A DNA stretch of 64,000 bases from Candidatus Rifleibacteriota bacterium. GTDB lineage: Bacteria; Muiribacteriota; Ozemobacteria; Ozemobacterales; Ozemobacteraceae. The position numbers and the translations under genes were made by a program. A model generated the notes under the pieces. The model had not been told where the DNA came from. It saw nothing but the letters and a program-made list of their open reading frames with translations, and did no database searches. The stretch spans positions 28,517 to 92,516 of the forward strand of contig CAJOND010000005.1 in NCBI GenBank assembly GCA_905236675.1, given 5' to 3'. Each line of letters begins with the position of its first letter. Position 1 is the stretch's first letter. Below are positions 1 to 8,078 of this stretch, in pieces.

Positions 1-182
1 GCTTCGGTAAGGATGCTTTTGCCAAACTGGCTGGTTTGATTGCTGATTGTGTATTGAACAACCGCAAAGTTGTAGATGAAGTTGAAAAGCTTCGCAGCCA
101 GTATACTGAAATGAAGTATTGTTTCAGCGATGCTGAAATGGAAGAAGCCCTAAATGGCTTCGCAGGAATAATAGGTCTGTAA
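1..182 (+). CDS. glyA: Serine hydroxymethyltransferase, C-terminal fragment
   Basis: The reading frame is open from the left edge (codons start at base 3) to TAA at 180-182, giving the last 59 residues of a protein. The tail (GLIADCVLNN, then a charged helix EVEKLRSQY, then SDAEMEEALNGF) resembles the C-terminal helices of GlyA, which converts serine to glycine with tetrahydrofolate using PLP. The catalytic part lies outside the window, so the call rests on a weak sequence resemblance plus position: glycine cleavage genes follow 57 bp downstream on the same strand. Another folate or glycine enzyme is possible. Confidence 0.55.
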   Translation, partial: FGKDAFAKLAGLIADCVLNNRKVVDEVEKLRSQYTEMKYCFSDAEMEEALNGFAGIIGL

Positions 183-190
183 TTACTACA

Positions 191-212
191 GCAGCCTCCT
201 ATCGGAGGCTGC
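191..212 (+). other. Intercistronic hairpin between glyA and gcvH
   Basis: A perfect 9-bp stem (GCAGCCTCC / GGAGGCTGC) with a TATC loop lies in the 57-bp gap between the upstream stop and gcvH. No T-run follows, so it is probably not an efficient intrinsic terminator. It could be a processing or stability hairpin, or a weak attenuator that sets glyA and gcv levels. Confidence 0.5.
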
Positions 213-239
213 CTAATTTATATAAAACGGAGAAAAGAA

Positions 240-620
240 ATGAATTACCCAAAAGAATTGAATTACACCAAATCTCATGAATGGATTAAAGAAGAAAACG
301 GTGTTGCCACCGTTGGTATTTCTGATTATGCACAAGACGCTCTCGGCGATGTAGTATTCGTCAATTTGCCAGCAGTAGGCGATGCTGTTACCGCTGGTGA
401 AGCATTCGGCGATGTTGAATCTGTTAAAGCCGTATCTGATCTTGTTTCCCCAGTTTCTGGCACAGTTTGTGAAATCAACGAAGAACTCCTAGACGCTCCA
501 GAAAAATTGAACAAAGACCCATATGGTGCTTGGATTATTAAAGTTAATGAAATATCTGGCAAAGAAGAATTGCTGGATGCTGCTGCCTATGAAGCTTTCT
601 GTGCCCAGGAGGCCAAATAA
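240..620 (+). CDS. gcvH: Glycine cleavage system H protein
   Basis: The 126-residue protein has the normal H-protein length. It carries the lipoyl attachment motif [12 protein letters not shown], with K63 as the predicted lipoylated lysine, and the SHEW segment near the N-terminus. H protein shuttles the aminomethyl group between P, T and L proteins on its lipoyl arm in the cytoplasm. GGAG at 229-232 sits 7 nt before the ATG. The stop codon overlaps the gcvPA start by one base, so the genes are translationally coupled. The lipoate ligase and lipoamide dehydrogenase needed for its cycle are encoded just downstream; T protein (gcvT) is not in view. Confidence 0.97.
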   Translation: MNYPKELNYTKSHEWIKEENGVATVGISDYAQDALGDVVFVNLPAVGDAVTAGEAFGDVESVKAVSDLVSPVSGTVCEINEELLDAPEKLNKDPYGAWIIKVNEISGKEELLDAAAYEAFCAQEAK

Positions 621-1933
621 TGGGTAGTTATGTTCCCTCAACCCTGGCAGAACGCCAGGAAATGCTTAAAGCACTCGGCTTGAAAAACGAAATGGAACTC
701 TATGCCGGTGTGCCCCAAAGCATGATATTAAAAAATGGTCCTGATATACCAGAAGGCATGAGTGAACTGGAAGTTGGACTTAAAGTAACTGCTATGGCAG
801 AAAAGAATCTGCGCTTCCACACTGTATTGCGTGGTGCAGGCTCTTACGACCACTATATTCCAAGTATAGTCAAGTATATTCCAGCAAAAGAAGAATTTCT
901 GACTGCTTACACTCCTTACCAGGCCGAACTCAGCCAAGGGCTATTGCAGTCTATATTTGAATATCAGACCATGATTTGTCAGTTAACAGAAATGGATGTA
1001 TCTAATGCATCTGTTTATGACGGTGCAACTGCTGCAGCCGAAGCTGCTGCTATGTGCCGCGACCGCAAGCGCACGGTTACACTTGTTTCTGCTGCTGCAA
1101 ATCCTGATGTTATCAATACAGTTCGCACTTACTGCTATGCCAGTGGAAACGAAATGCGCATTATTCCTATGAAGGATGGAAAGACTGATACTTCTGCCCT
1201 CAAGGAAATGCTTACTCCAGATGTAGCTTCTGTTTATATTCAGCAGCCAAACTTCTTTGGTCTGCTTGAAGATGCCGAAGAAATAGGGAAACAGACTCAC
1301 GAAGCTGGTGCAATGTATGTTATGGGCTGCAACCCAATCAGCTTAGCTATACTCAAGTCTCCGAGAGAATGCGGTGCAGATGTAGCTGTTGCAGAAGGTC
1401 AGCCTCTTGGTATGCCTATGGGCTTTGGTGGTCCATATTTGGGAATTATGGCAACCACAACCAAATACATGCGCAAACTGCCAGGACGTATTGTAGGCGA
1501 AACAGTAGACAGCAAGGGTAATACAGCCTATGTTCTGTCACTGCAAGCACGTGAACAGCATATACGCCGTGAAAAGGCCAGTTCCAATATCTGTTCTAAT
1601 GAAGCTCTCTGTGCCCTTACTGCCAGCATTTATATGGCAGCAATGGGACCAAAAGGCATGCAGGAAGCTGCTAGTCAGTGCCATGCAAAAGCTCACTATC
1701 TAGCTCGCGAACTCTGCAAGATACCTAGTGTTTCTATGCTTTATAACGGCGAATTCTTCCACGAATTCGTTACTGTAATGCCAAAAGCCGAACAGGTTTT
1801 GAAAGCCTTGGAAGATAAAGGCATTCTTGGTGGTCTTCCGGTAGAAAAAGGCATACTCTGGTGTGCTACAGAAAAGGTTAGCAAAGCTCAATTAGACCAA
1901 GCTGTAGCCATTGTTAAGGAGGTGCTAGCATGA
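620..1933 (+). CDS. gcvPA: Glycine dehydrogenase (decarboxylating) subunit 1
   Basis: This 437-residue protein is the N-terminal half-equivalent of P protein in organisms with a split GcvP. Family features include the YVPSTLAERQEMLKALG start, the FEYQTMICQLTEMDVSNASVYDGATAAAEA region and GFGGPYLGIMA. With GcvPB it forms the PLP enzyme that decarboxylates glycine and loads the aminomethyl group onto lipoyl-GcvH. The ATG overlaps the gcvH stop by one base and an AGGAGG ribosome site lies at 608-613. The gene ends in an ATGA overlap with gcvPB. Codons look more GC-rich than in the rest of the window, which may reflect high expression. Confidence 0.97.
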   Translation: MGSYVPSTLAERQEMLKALGLKNEMELYAGVPQSMILKNGPDIPEGMSELEVGLKVTAMAEKNLRFHTVLRGAGSYDHYIPSIVKYIPAKEEFLTAYTPYQAELSQGLLQSIFEYQTMICQLTEMDVSNASVYDGATAAAEAAAMCRDRKRTVTLVSAAANPDVINTVRTYCYASGNEMRIIPMKDGKTDTSALKEMLTPDVASVYIQQPNFFGLLEDAEEIGKQTHEAGAMYVMGCNPISLAILKSPRECGADVAVAEGQPLGMPMGFGGPYLGIMATTTKYMRKLPGRIVGETVDSKGNTAYVLSLQAREQHIRREKASSNICSNEALCALTASIYMAAMGPKGMQEAASQCHAKAHYLARELCKIPSVSMLYNGEFFHEFVTVMPKAEQVLKALEDKGILGGLPVEKGILWCATEKVSKAQLDQAVAIVKEVLA

Positions 1934-3333
1934 AACTGATATTTGATAAAAGTGTTCCAGGCCGCAGTCTTTCTCTGTTGCCAAAATGCGATGTAGAAGA
2001 AACCACTCTGCCAAAAGAATTTGCCCGCGTTAAGGCACCTCTTCTGCCTGAAATGAGTGAAACAGAAGTTTCACGTCACTATACAGAACTCTGCCACCAT
2101 GTTTATGGTGTAAACTGCGGTTTTTATCCTCTTGGCTCTTGCACAATGAAGTATAATCCTCGTATCGACGAAGAAATGGCTCAGTTACCAGGATTTACCG
2201 GCATTCACCCTCTAGCACCAGAATACGCTACTAAGGGTTGTCATGAAGTTCTTGATACTGCACGCAAGATGTTGTGTGCTATTTCAGGTATGGATGACAT
2301 GACTTTCCAGCCAGCAGCCGGAGCTCACGGGGAATTCACTGGTGTTCTTTTAATAAAGAAATACCACGATGCCCGCGGTGATAAAAAGAGAACCAAGATT
2401 ATCGTTCCAGATTCAGCCCACGGAACTAACCCTGCCACTGCAGCTATGTGCGGTTTTCAGGTAGTTAATATAGCTTCTGCTCCAAATGGTTGTGTAGACC
2501 TAGAAGCATTAAAGGCTGCTTTGGGCGATGATACAGCTGGACTCATGCTTACCAACCCAAATACTGTTGGTATTTTCGATGAAAACATACTGGAAATTAC
2601 CAAACTGGTTCATGAAGCTGGTGGTCTCTGTTACTACGACGGAGCCAATCTCAATGCTGTAATGGGCGTTGTTCGCCCTGGCGATATGGGTTTTGACTGT
2701 ATCCACATGAATCTTCACAAAACCTTCGCAACCCCACATGGCGGCGGCGGACCAGGCGCAGGTGCAGTTGGCTGCAAAGATTTCTTAAAGGAATTTCTAC
2801 CCCACTCCACTCTGATGGATGGAAAAGAAAGCAGTCAGGTAAGAAGCTTTGCTGGCAATTTTCTAGTTGTAGTCAGAGCTTTAACTTACATACTGACACT
2901 TGGAAGAGAAGGAGTCAAAGAAGCAGCTGTTAACGCAGTTCTTAATGCCAACTACTTGCAGGAACGCATAAAAGGCAGTTTCAAACCTGCTTATGACCGC
3001 ATCTGCATGCATGAATTCGTCCTTTATTTGAGCGAATTCAAGAAGGAAACCGGTGTCAGTGCACTTGATATAGCCAAATCACTCATTGACCGCGGTATGC
3101 ATCCGCCGACAATGTATTTCCCTCTCATCGTTCACGAAGCTCTAATGCTTGAACCGACAGAAACAGAAAGCAAGGAAACATTAGATATGGCTGCAGAAGT
3201 CTTCCATGAACTTTACAAGCAGGCACATACCGATCCGGAACCCATGCATTCTGCTCCGCACAACGCCTATATAGGCCGTCCAGATGAAGTAAGGGCAGCA
3301 CGCACACCAGTCCTTCAGAAGAAGCTTTCCTAA
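1930..3333 (+). CDS. gcvPB: Glycine dehydrogenase (decarboxylating) subunit 2
   Basis: This 467-residue protein is the PLP-binding half of the split P protein. The cofactor lysine is predicted as K264 in the motif HMNLHKTFATPHGGGGPG. The YPLGSCTMKYNPR and DSAHGTNPATA segments are also characteristic. It overlaps gcvPA by four bases (ATGA) and has AAGGAGG at 1917-1922, so both subunits are made together. It acts in the cytoplasm with GcvH, GcvT and Lpd to turn glycine into CO2, NH3 and methylene-tetrahydrofolate, or the reverse. Downstream DNA carries repeats rather than an obvious terminator. Confidence 0.97.
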   Translation: MKLIFDKSVPGRSLSLLPKCDVEETTLPKEFARVKAPLLPEMSETEVSRHYTELCHHVYGVNCGFYPLGSCTMKYNPRIDEEMAQLPGFTGIHPLAPEYATKGCHEVLDTARKMLCAISGMDDMTFQPAAGAHGEFTGVLLIKKYHDARGDKKRTKIIVPDSAHGTNPATAAMCGFQVVNIASAPNGCVDLEALKAALGDDTAGLMLTNPNTVGIFDENILEITKLVHEAGGLCYYDGANLNAVMGVVRPGDMGFDCIHMNLHKTFATPHGGGGPGAGAVGCKDFLKEFLPHSTLMDGKESSQVRSFAGNFLVVVRALTYILTLGREGVKEAAVNAVLNANYLQERIKGSFKPAYDRICMHEFVLYLSEFKKETGVSALDIAKSLIDRGMHPPTMYFPLIVHEALMLEPTETESKETLDMAAEVFHELYKQAHTDPEPMHSAPHNAYIGRPDEVRAARTPVLQKKLS

Positions 3334-3346
3334 GGCCCTCCCTTTA

Positions 3347-3367
3347 TGTAGGGTGTAGGGTGTAGGG
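3347..3367. repeat. Heptanucleotide tandem repeat, TGTAGGG x3
   Basis: Three perfect head-to-tail copies of TGTAGGG begin 13 bp after the gcvPB stop. This is one member of the 7-nt-period array family found in many intergenic gaps of this window. Confidence 0.9.
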
Positions 3368-3392
3368 ATAAAAGGCTCTAAAGGCTCCACTT

Positions 3393-3503
3393 GAGGGGAG
3401 CTGTCAGACGAATGTCTGACTGAGGGGTGACCAACTACGCAATGCTTTGCATTGCTCCCCTTTCAGTCACTACGTGACAGCTTCCCCGCATAGCGGGGCA
3501 GCA
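3393..3503. repeat. Palindromic intergenic element, two inverted copies
   Basis: Copy one (about 3395-3427) begins GGGGAGCTGTCA and ends TGACTGAGGGG around an inner stem (GTCAGAC / GTCTGAC). Copy two (about 3455-3486) is the same unit in inverse orientation, with a different inner stem. Between them is a separate hairpin (GCAATGC / GCATTGC), and a CCCCGC / GCGGGG hairpin follows. A related copy occurs at 49882-49912, so this is a dispersed REP- or MITE-like element. No ORF is present. It lies between gcvPB and lplA and could shape transcript decay or termination. Confidence 0.8.
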
Positions 3504-3560
3504 TCGTAGCTACCACAAGTAGCGTCTTTAAGGCGAGTAACCCATATATAAGTAATTACT

Positions 3561-4547
3561 TTGATTGAAAAAATAGCTGTATGCCAAGGTCACAGTCTTG
3601 ACCCCTATTACAATTTAGCGTTGGAAGAAGTTTTGCTGAATAAGGTTCAGCAGGGGGAATGCATACTCTATTTGTGGCAAAACGCCAATACAGTAGTAAT
3701 TGGCCGCAACCAGAACCCTTGGCGTGAATGCCGCGTTGGTCCTCTTGAAGAAGACGGCGGACACTTAGCCCGAAGGTTGTCGGGAGGCGGCGCAGTTTAT
3801 CACGATACTGGCAATTTGAATTTTACTTTTCTTTGCAGTGATAAAGACTATAATCTGCAAAAACATCTGTCAGTAATCGTGGAGGCTTGTCGAGCCAACG
3901 GCATTGCGGCCGAAATTTCCGGTCGCAACGATGTTTTAGCTCAAGGCTGCAAATTCTCTGGAAACGCTTTTTATCATCACGGAGGTAAAAGCTACCACCA
4001 CGGCACATTAATGGTAGATGTCAATCTTGAACAGGTTGAACACTATCTCAGCCCCTCCCCAGCTAAACTAAAAGCAAAGGGAGTGGCTTCCGTAAGGTCT
4101 CGTGTAATAAATCTGCGTGAACTAGCCCCGTCAATGACTTGTAAAAGCTTGTCAAAAGATATGGTTAGTGCTTTCGAGAAGGTATACAGCCTAGAATCCA
4201 AAGAACTGAGAATAGAGGATTTGGACTCGAATGCTGTAGAGCATTTGCGCCAGCGCAATGCTAGCAAAGAATGGCTCTACGGCAGAGATTTACCGATGAA
4301 CTTTAGCTGTTCAGAGCGTTTCCCCTGGGGAGAAATAGTCTTAGACTTAGGAATTGAACGAGGTCAGATCAATAAAGTTCGAGTTTATACAGACTCAATG
4401 GACTGGCAGTTAGCAGCAATTTTAGAACAAGCTTTAACCAATATAGAATTTTCTATGAATCAGCTCTTTCAGACATTAACTGCTACTGAGCTGAAACCAG
4501 ATATACGGCAGGATATCATCAACCTGCTGGCAAAACAGGAGATATGA
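3561..4547 (+). CDS. lplA: Lipoate--protein ligase A
   Basis: The 328-residue protein has the lipoate ligase signatures: DPYYNLALEE, NTVVIGRNQNPW, RRLSGGGAVYHDTGNLNFTF, and a GCKFSGNAFY motif with the predicted catalytic K131. It activates lipoate with ATP and attaches it to apo-proteins, here most likely GcvH K63. The length fits a two-domain LplA with the C-terminal accessory domain. The start chosen is TTG at 3561 because it places DPYYNLALEE at the usual distance from the N-terminus, although no good ribosome site precedes it. The stop overlaps the next reading frame, coupling it to lpd. Confidence 0.95.
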   Translation: MIEKIAVCQGHSLDPYYNLALEEVLLNKVQQGECILYLWQNANTVVIGRNQNPWRECRVGPLEEDGGHLARRLSGGGAVYHDTGNLNFTFLCSDKDYNLQKHLSVIVEACRANGIAAEISGRNDVLAQGCKFSGNAFYHHGGKSYHHGTLMVDVNLEQVEHYLSPSPAKLKAKGVASVRSRVINLRELAPSMTCKSLSKDMVSAFEKVYSLESKELRIEDLDSNAVEHLRQRNASKEWLYGRDLPMNFSCSERFPWGEIVLDLGIERGQINKVRVYTDSMDWQLAAILEQALTNIEFSMNQLFQTLTATELKPDIRQDIINLLAKQEI

Positions 4548-4549
4548 CA

Positions 4550-5935
4550 ATGAAAGAATTTGATCTTATAGTTATCGGTGCCGGCCCCGGCGGATATGTT
4601 GCAGCATTGAAAGCCGCAAAGCTTGGTGCTTCTGTGGCTGTAGTTGAAAACAAGCAGACTGGTGGAACCTGTCTGAACAGAGGCTGCATTCCCACTAAGA
4701 ACATGCTCCATTCTTCAAGTCTTTACCATGAAATCAATACTGGCGGAGTAGCAGGAGTCACCGCTGATGGCGTAAACTTTAATGTTGATGCTGTTTTAGA
4801 ACGCAACAAAGAAATATCTACCAAGTTGTCCACTGGCATAGAAAGCATGTTTAAATCTGCTCACGTTGAACTCTTACATGGTCTAGGCACAATTACTGCT
4901 CCTGGTCAGGTAAAAGTCACTGGAGAACAAGGCGAAGAAATGATTAGCGGCAAAAAAATCCTTGTTGCCACAGGTTCTGTACCTGCTCGTCCTCCAATTC
5001 CTGGATTAGACCAAGAAGGTGTGTTAACCTCTGATGAAATTCTTACAGGTGCTGGCCGCCACTTCAATTCTATTGTCATTATTGGCGGTGGTGTTATCGG
5101 CGTAGAATTTGCCACATTCTTCAACGATATTGGCTGTAAAGTAACAGTTTTAGAAGGCTTAGACAGATTACTGCCTATTATAGATCGTGAACTTGGTCAG
5201 AACCTTGGAATGATTTTGAAAAAGCGCGGTGTTGAAATGGCTTTGAATGCCATGGTTAAGTCCGTAGAAAAGACAGAAAATGGGCTTCAGGTAAACTATG
5301 AACAAAAAGGCACTGCTGGTTCTGTTCAAGGCGAAGTCGTGCTCTGTGCTATTGGCCGAAAGCCATATTTTGTAGGAACCTTTGCGCCAGAACTACAGCC
5401 TGCAACAGAACGTGGCAGACTAGTTGTTGACGGTAATTTCCAGACTAGCATTCCTGGCGTATATGCAGTAGGTGACGTATCCTCAGCTATTCAGCTTGCT
5501 CATGTAGCTTCAGCTCAAGGCACAGCCTGTGTAGAGGCTATGTTTGGAAAGGGCAGTCAGATGGATTTGAATCTGGTTCCAAGTTGCATTTACGTTCGCC
5601 CGGAAATAGCTTCTGTCGGCATAACAGATGCCAAAGCCAAAGAAGAAGATGGCATTCCAGTCAAAGTAGGAAAAGGCTTGTTAGGCGCCAATGCCCGCAA
5701 CTTAATTGTTAACGGCGACCGCAGTTTTATGAAACTGGTAGCTCATGCTGAAACTGGCGTATTGTTAGGCGCTCATCTAATGTGTGAACATGCTACAGAA
5801 ATGATTTGTGAACTTTCACAGGCCATCGCCAACAAACTTACCGTAAAACAGTTGATGATAGCTATGAGACCCCATCCAACCTTCACAGAAACCTTAAGCG
5901 AAGCGTTGAACGATTTATGTGCTAAACTAGGTTAA
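4550..5935 (+). CDS. lpd: Dihydrolipoamide dehydrogenase (L protein)
   Basis: This FAD flavoenzyme reoxidises dihydrolipoyl-GcvH with NAD+. Visible motifs are the N-terminal FAD-binding GAGPGGYVAA, the redox disulfide in GGTCLNRGCIPTK, the NAD-binding IGGGVIGVEFA, the second FAD motif VYAVGDV, and the C-terminal HPTFTETLSEAL with the catalytic His-Glu region. ATG at 4550 is preferred because AGGAG at 4537-4541 lies 8 nt upstream; an in-frame ATG at 4544 would leave only 2 nt. It is the last gene of the glycine/lipoate block, and a bidirectional terminator follows. A role in other 2-oxoacid dehydrogenases is possible, but the context points to glycine cleavage. Confidence 0.97.
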   Translation: MKEFDLIVIGAGPGGYVAALKAAKLGASVAVVENKQTGGTCLNRGCIPTKNMLHSSSLYHEINTGGVAGVTADGVNFNVDAVLERNKEISTKLSTGIESMFKSAHVELLHGLGTITAPGQVKVTGEQGEEMISGKKILVATGSVPARPPIPGLDQEGVLTSDEILTGAGRHFNSIVIIGGGVIGVEFATFFNDIGCKVTVLEGLDRLLPIIDRELGQNLGMILKKRGVEMALNAMVKSVEKTENGLQVNYEQKGTAGSVQGEVVLCAIGRKPYFVGTFAPELQPATERGRLVVDGNFQTSIPGVYAVGDVSSAIQLAHVASAQGTACVEAMFGKGSQMDLNLVPSCIYVRPEIASVGITDAKAKEEDGIPVKVGKGLLGANARNLIVNGDRSFMKLVAHAETGVLLGAHLMCEHATEMICELSQAIANKLTVKQLMIAMRPHPTFTETLSEALNDLCAKLG

Positions 5936-5968
5936 AATAATCCGCTGGCTATGCTAGCATTTGACAGC

Positions 5969-6014
5969 AAAAAAGCTCGTAAACACTGATTAATTTAGTT
6001 TACGAGCTTTTTTT
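5969..6014. terminator. Bidirectional intrinsic terminator
   Basis: A long AT-flanked stem (core AGCTCGTAAAC / GTTTACGAGCT) has A-run and T-run flanks, so it can act on both strands. It separates the convergent lpd (+) and Nudix (-) genes. Confidence 0.92.
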
Positions 6015-6022
6015 ATTTATGT

Positions 6023-6691
6023 TTAATTTTGCCACATTCCAGAAACAAAAACCATTAAAGCTATCCATGTATATGTCGAAAAATAAATTCCATCTTTATC
6101 ATTACCAGCTTTTAAGATTTTTATTGCTTCTTCTTTGTTTATCATAATAAAACCATCAAAGCATTCTGTTCCTTCAGCTCCATCTTGACTAACTTTAGGC
6201 ATAGAAACACGATTTAAAACTACTTGAACAACAGCATTGCTTTCATCTGTCATTCCAGGTGTACTGAAAAGAAGAGGACTGATTACAGTCATTTTATCTG
6301 ATGGTCCTAGTTTAATTCCTGTTTCTTCACAGATTTCTCTTTCAGCAGTAATAAATAATGTAGATTGTGAATTCCCTTTTTCAATATCTTCTTTGTCTAT
6401 TAAACCAGCTGGAACACTAAGTAAAAAACGACCAGCAGGGAAACGAAATTCTCTCGTAAGACAAAGCAATGGTTCTTTTCCCTTAATGTTCAAAATAACT
6501 ACACAGCTAACTGCATCTGGAACCATTCTTTTCAATTCTTCATCGCTTTTTATAGCGGTAAGTTCATCTAATGTTCGTCTGGTAGCATCTAAATAATGCT
6601 TCCCTTCTTCGTATTGAATATCAAAAACTTTTACGTATTTGTTATCGAAGACGTTTTTAACTTTATTCTTTGTAATTTCTGGTTTATTCAT
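6023..6691 (-). CDS. Nudix hydrolase, ADP-ribose pyrophosphatase-like
   Basis: This 222-residue cytoplasmic protein contains a Nudix box ending REICEETG, preceded by VPAGLID as in ADP-ribose pyrophosphatases. Between the first glycine and the RE pair there are extra residues (KEDIEKGNSQST), so the box is longer than the usual 23-residue pattern, but the metal-binding REXXEE core is intact. Family members hydrolyse nucleoside diphosphate linkages; the substrate here is unknown. It is the last gene of a minus-strand run, 21 bp after the SH3-domain gene, and ends at the bidirectional terminator. Confidence 0.85.
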   Translation of the reverse strand: MNKPEITKNKVKNVFDNKYVKVFDIQYEEGKHYLDATRRTLDELTAIKSDEELKRMVPDAVSCVVILNIKGKEPLLCLTREFRFPAGRFLLSVPAGLIDKEDIEKGNSQSTLFITAEREICEETGIKLGPSDKMTVISPLLFSTPGMTDESNAVVQVVLNRVSMPKVSQDGAEGTECFDGFIMINKEEAIKILKAGNDKDGIYFSTYTWIALMVFVSGMWQN

Positions 6692-6712
6692 TGTTTATTC
6701 CACCACATAATC

Positions 6713-8044
6713 CTAATTGAATATTTTGCGAATTATAATGCAGGAAACATAACCATCGCTTGTTCCTACTATTATTTCTGCTTTTTGATCTACTGTAATC
6801 CATTTTAACATTGAGTTATAGTAAAATTCCTGACCACGTTCATAAGGAACAGCATCGGCTTTTAGCATATTTTGAGCAAAAGCATTTGCTGCTTCTATAT
6901 CATCTCCAATTCCTATGCCGCAGAAACGGTTTTCATGACCTGAACCTTGATTTGTAAACTCAATAGAGAAAAACTTTTCTTCTTCTCCTGAACCTGGTAA
7001 TAAATACTCAACTTTATATCCTTTGTAAACCTTGGTAACACTTGCTACATTCCCGTTTTGATCATAATTTTCTATAATCGAATTAGGAGTTTTAAGGTTT
7101 TGAGCGAGCCATTCACAATACTCTATTGAATTATTAAGAGTTTGTTCAAATGAAGTACCAAATAATCCTGGTCTGATGAATTTACCATAAACCCAGCCTG
7201 TTAAACCATTTCTTGTAACAACTTTAACCCAATTAAATTTTTCTCCGGTAGTAGCTATTTCTAAGACCATAACTTCATTGTCTTTGCCTTTACCACCGAT
7301 TTTCCCTATTACTTCTCCATCTGGAACTGATTCTAATACTTTAACATTTGCAGCTGTACATTCGCCTTTTGTAAGCCAACCTTCAGGAACAGGTCTATAT
7401 CCCCAGAAAGATTTCATTGCTACAGATAATTCTTCTGAATTATGTTTTTCATATGCGATTTCGGTTACTACAGCGTCTTTTGTATAAAAATAGAATCTTT
7501 CGTCTGTAGTATTATGTACTATATCTTTCATGCTGTGCATATATCTATAGCCTCGACCAGTTGGCGTTCTTGTTCCTTCTCCAAATTGTTGCAGCATTTC
7601 ATTTTGAGTCATTCCTATTAAATCAACACCTATAACAGATTTAACCAGCTCTTTATTTTTACTTCTAAAATAAGAAAGACTTGGTGCAAATTGTATTGCG
7701 CTATCGCTATCATAGTATGTATGAATATATAATTTGCCATGTTCTTCTGTCGGTGTGGAAATCAGATTGGCTTTGAACCATTTTATTCCAAACATTTTTA
7801 AAGTATCTTCGCTAAAGTTTTTTAGAATAAAGAAGAGCTTAACTGTGTCCTCATAAGTTCTAGTGACTATTTCATAAGAAGGAATTTCGTCAAAACAAAC
7901 TACTAATTTTTCCTGGTCGTCCAATACCATCTGGGTAAGAATACAATTTTCACCAATCGAAACAGGTTCTTCATATTGTGAATAGGCTGGTATTTCTGAT
8001 ATTAATAAGGCAGCTATTGATGCTAATGTAATTTTTTTAATCAT
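6713..8044 (-). CDS. Exported protein with bacterial SH3 domain
   Basis: The 443-residue protein starts with a signal peptide (MIKKITLASIAALLISEIPAYS). A bacterial SH3-like segment lies around residues 225-290 (VLESVPDGEVIGKIGG ... WVKVVTRNGLTGWVYGKFI), the type that often binds cell-wall peptides. The rest has no fold I recognise. It lies 34 bp downstream of glgX and 21 bp upstream of the Nudix gene on the same strand. A periplasmic, wall-associated or sensory role is plausible, but the function is unknown. Confidence 0.7.
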   Translation of the reverse strand: MIKKITLASIAALLISEIPAYSQYEEPVSIGENCILTQMVLDDQEKLVVCFDEIPSYEIVTRTYEDTVKLFFILKNFSEDTLKMFGIKWFKANLISTPTEEHGKLYIHTYYDSDSAIQFAPSLSYFRSKNKELVKSVIGVDLIGMTQNEMLQQFGEGTRTPTGRGYRYMHSMKDIVHNTTDERFYFYTKDAVVTEIAYEKHNSEELSVAMKSFWGYRPVPEGWLTKGECTAANVKVLESVPDGEVIGKIGGKGKDNEVMVLEIATTGEKFNWVKVVTRNGLTGWVYGKFIRPGLFGTSFEQTLNNSIEYCEWLAQNLKTPNSIIENYDQNGNVASVTKVYKGYKVEYLLPGSGEEEKFFSIEFTNQGSGHENRFCGIGIGDDIEAANAFAQNMLKADAVPYERGQEFYYNSMLKWITVDQKAEIIVGTSDGYVSCIIIRKIFN

Positions 8045-8078
8045 ATTGTTCTCCTATTTTAGCCATGTTTAGCCCAGT

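Noticed and set aside
183..239. Glycine riboswitch upstream of gcvH
   Set aside because: The gap is only 57 bp and holds one simple hairpin, too short for a glycine aptamer.
6237..6596. 119-codon open frame on + opposite the Nudix gene
   Set aside because: The minus strand has an intact Nudix box, and the plus frame has no recognisable domain or ribosome site.
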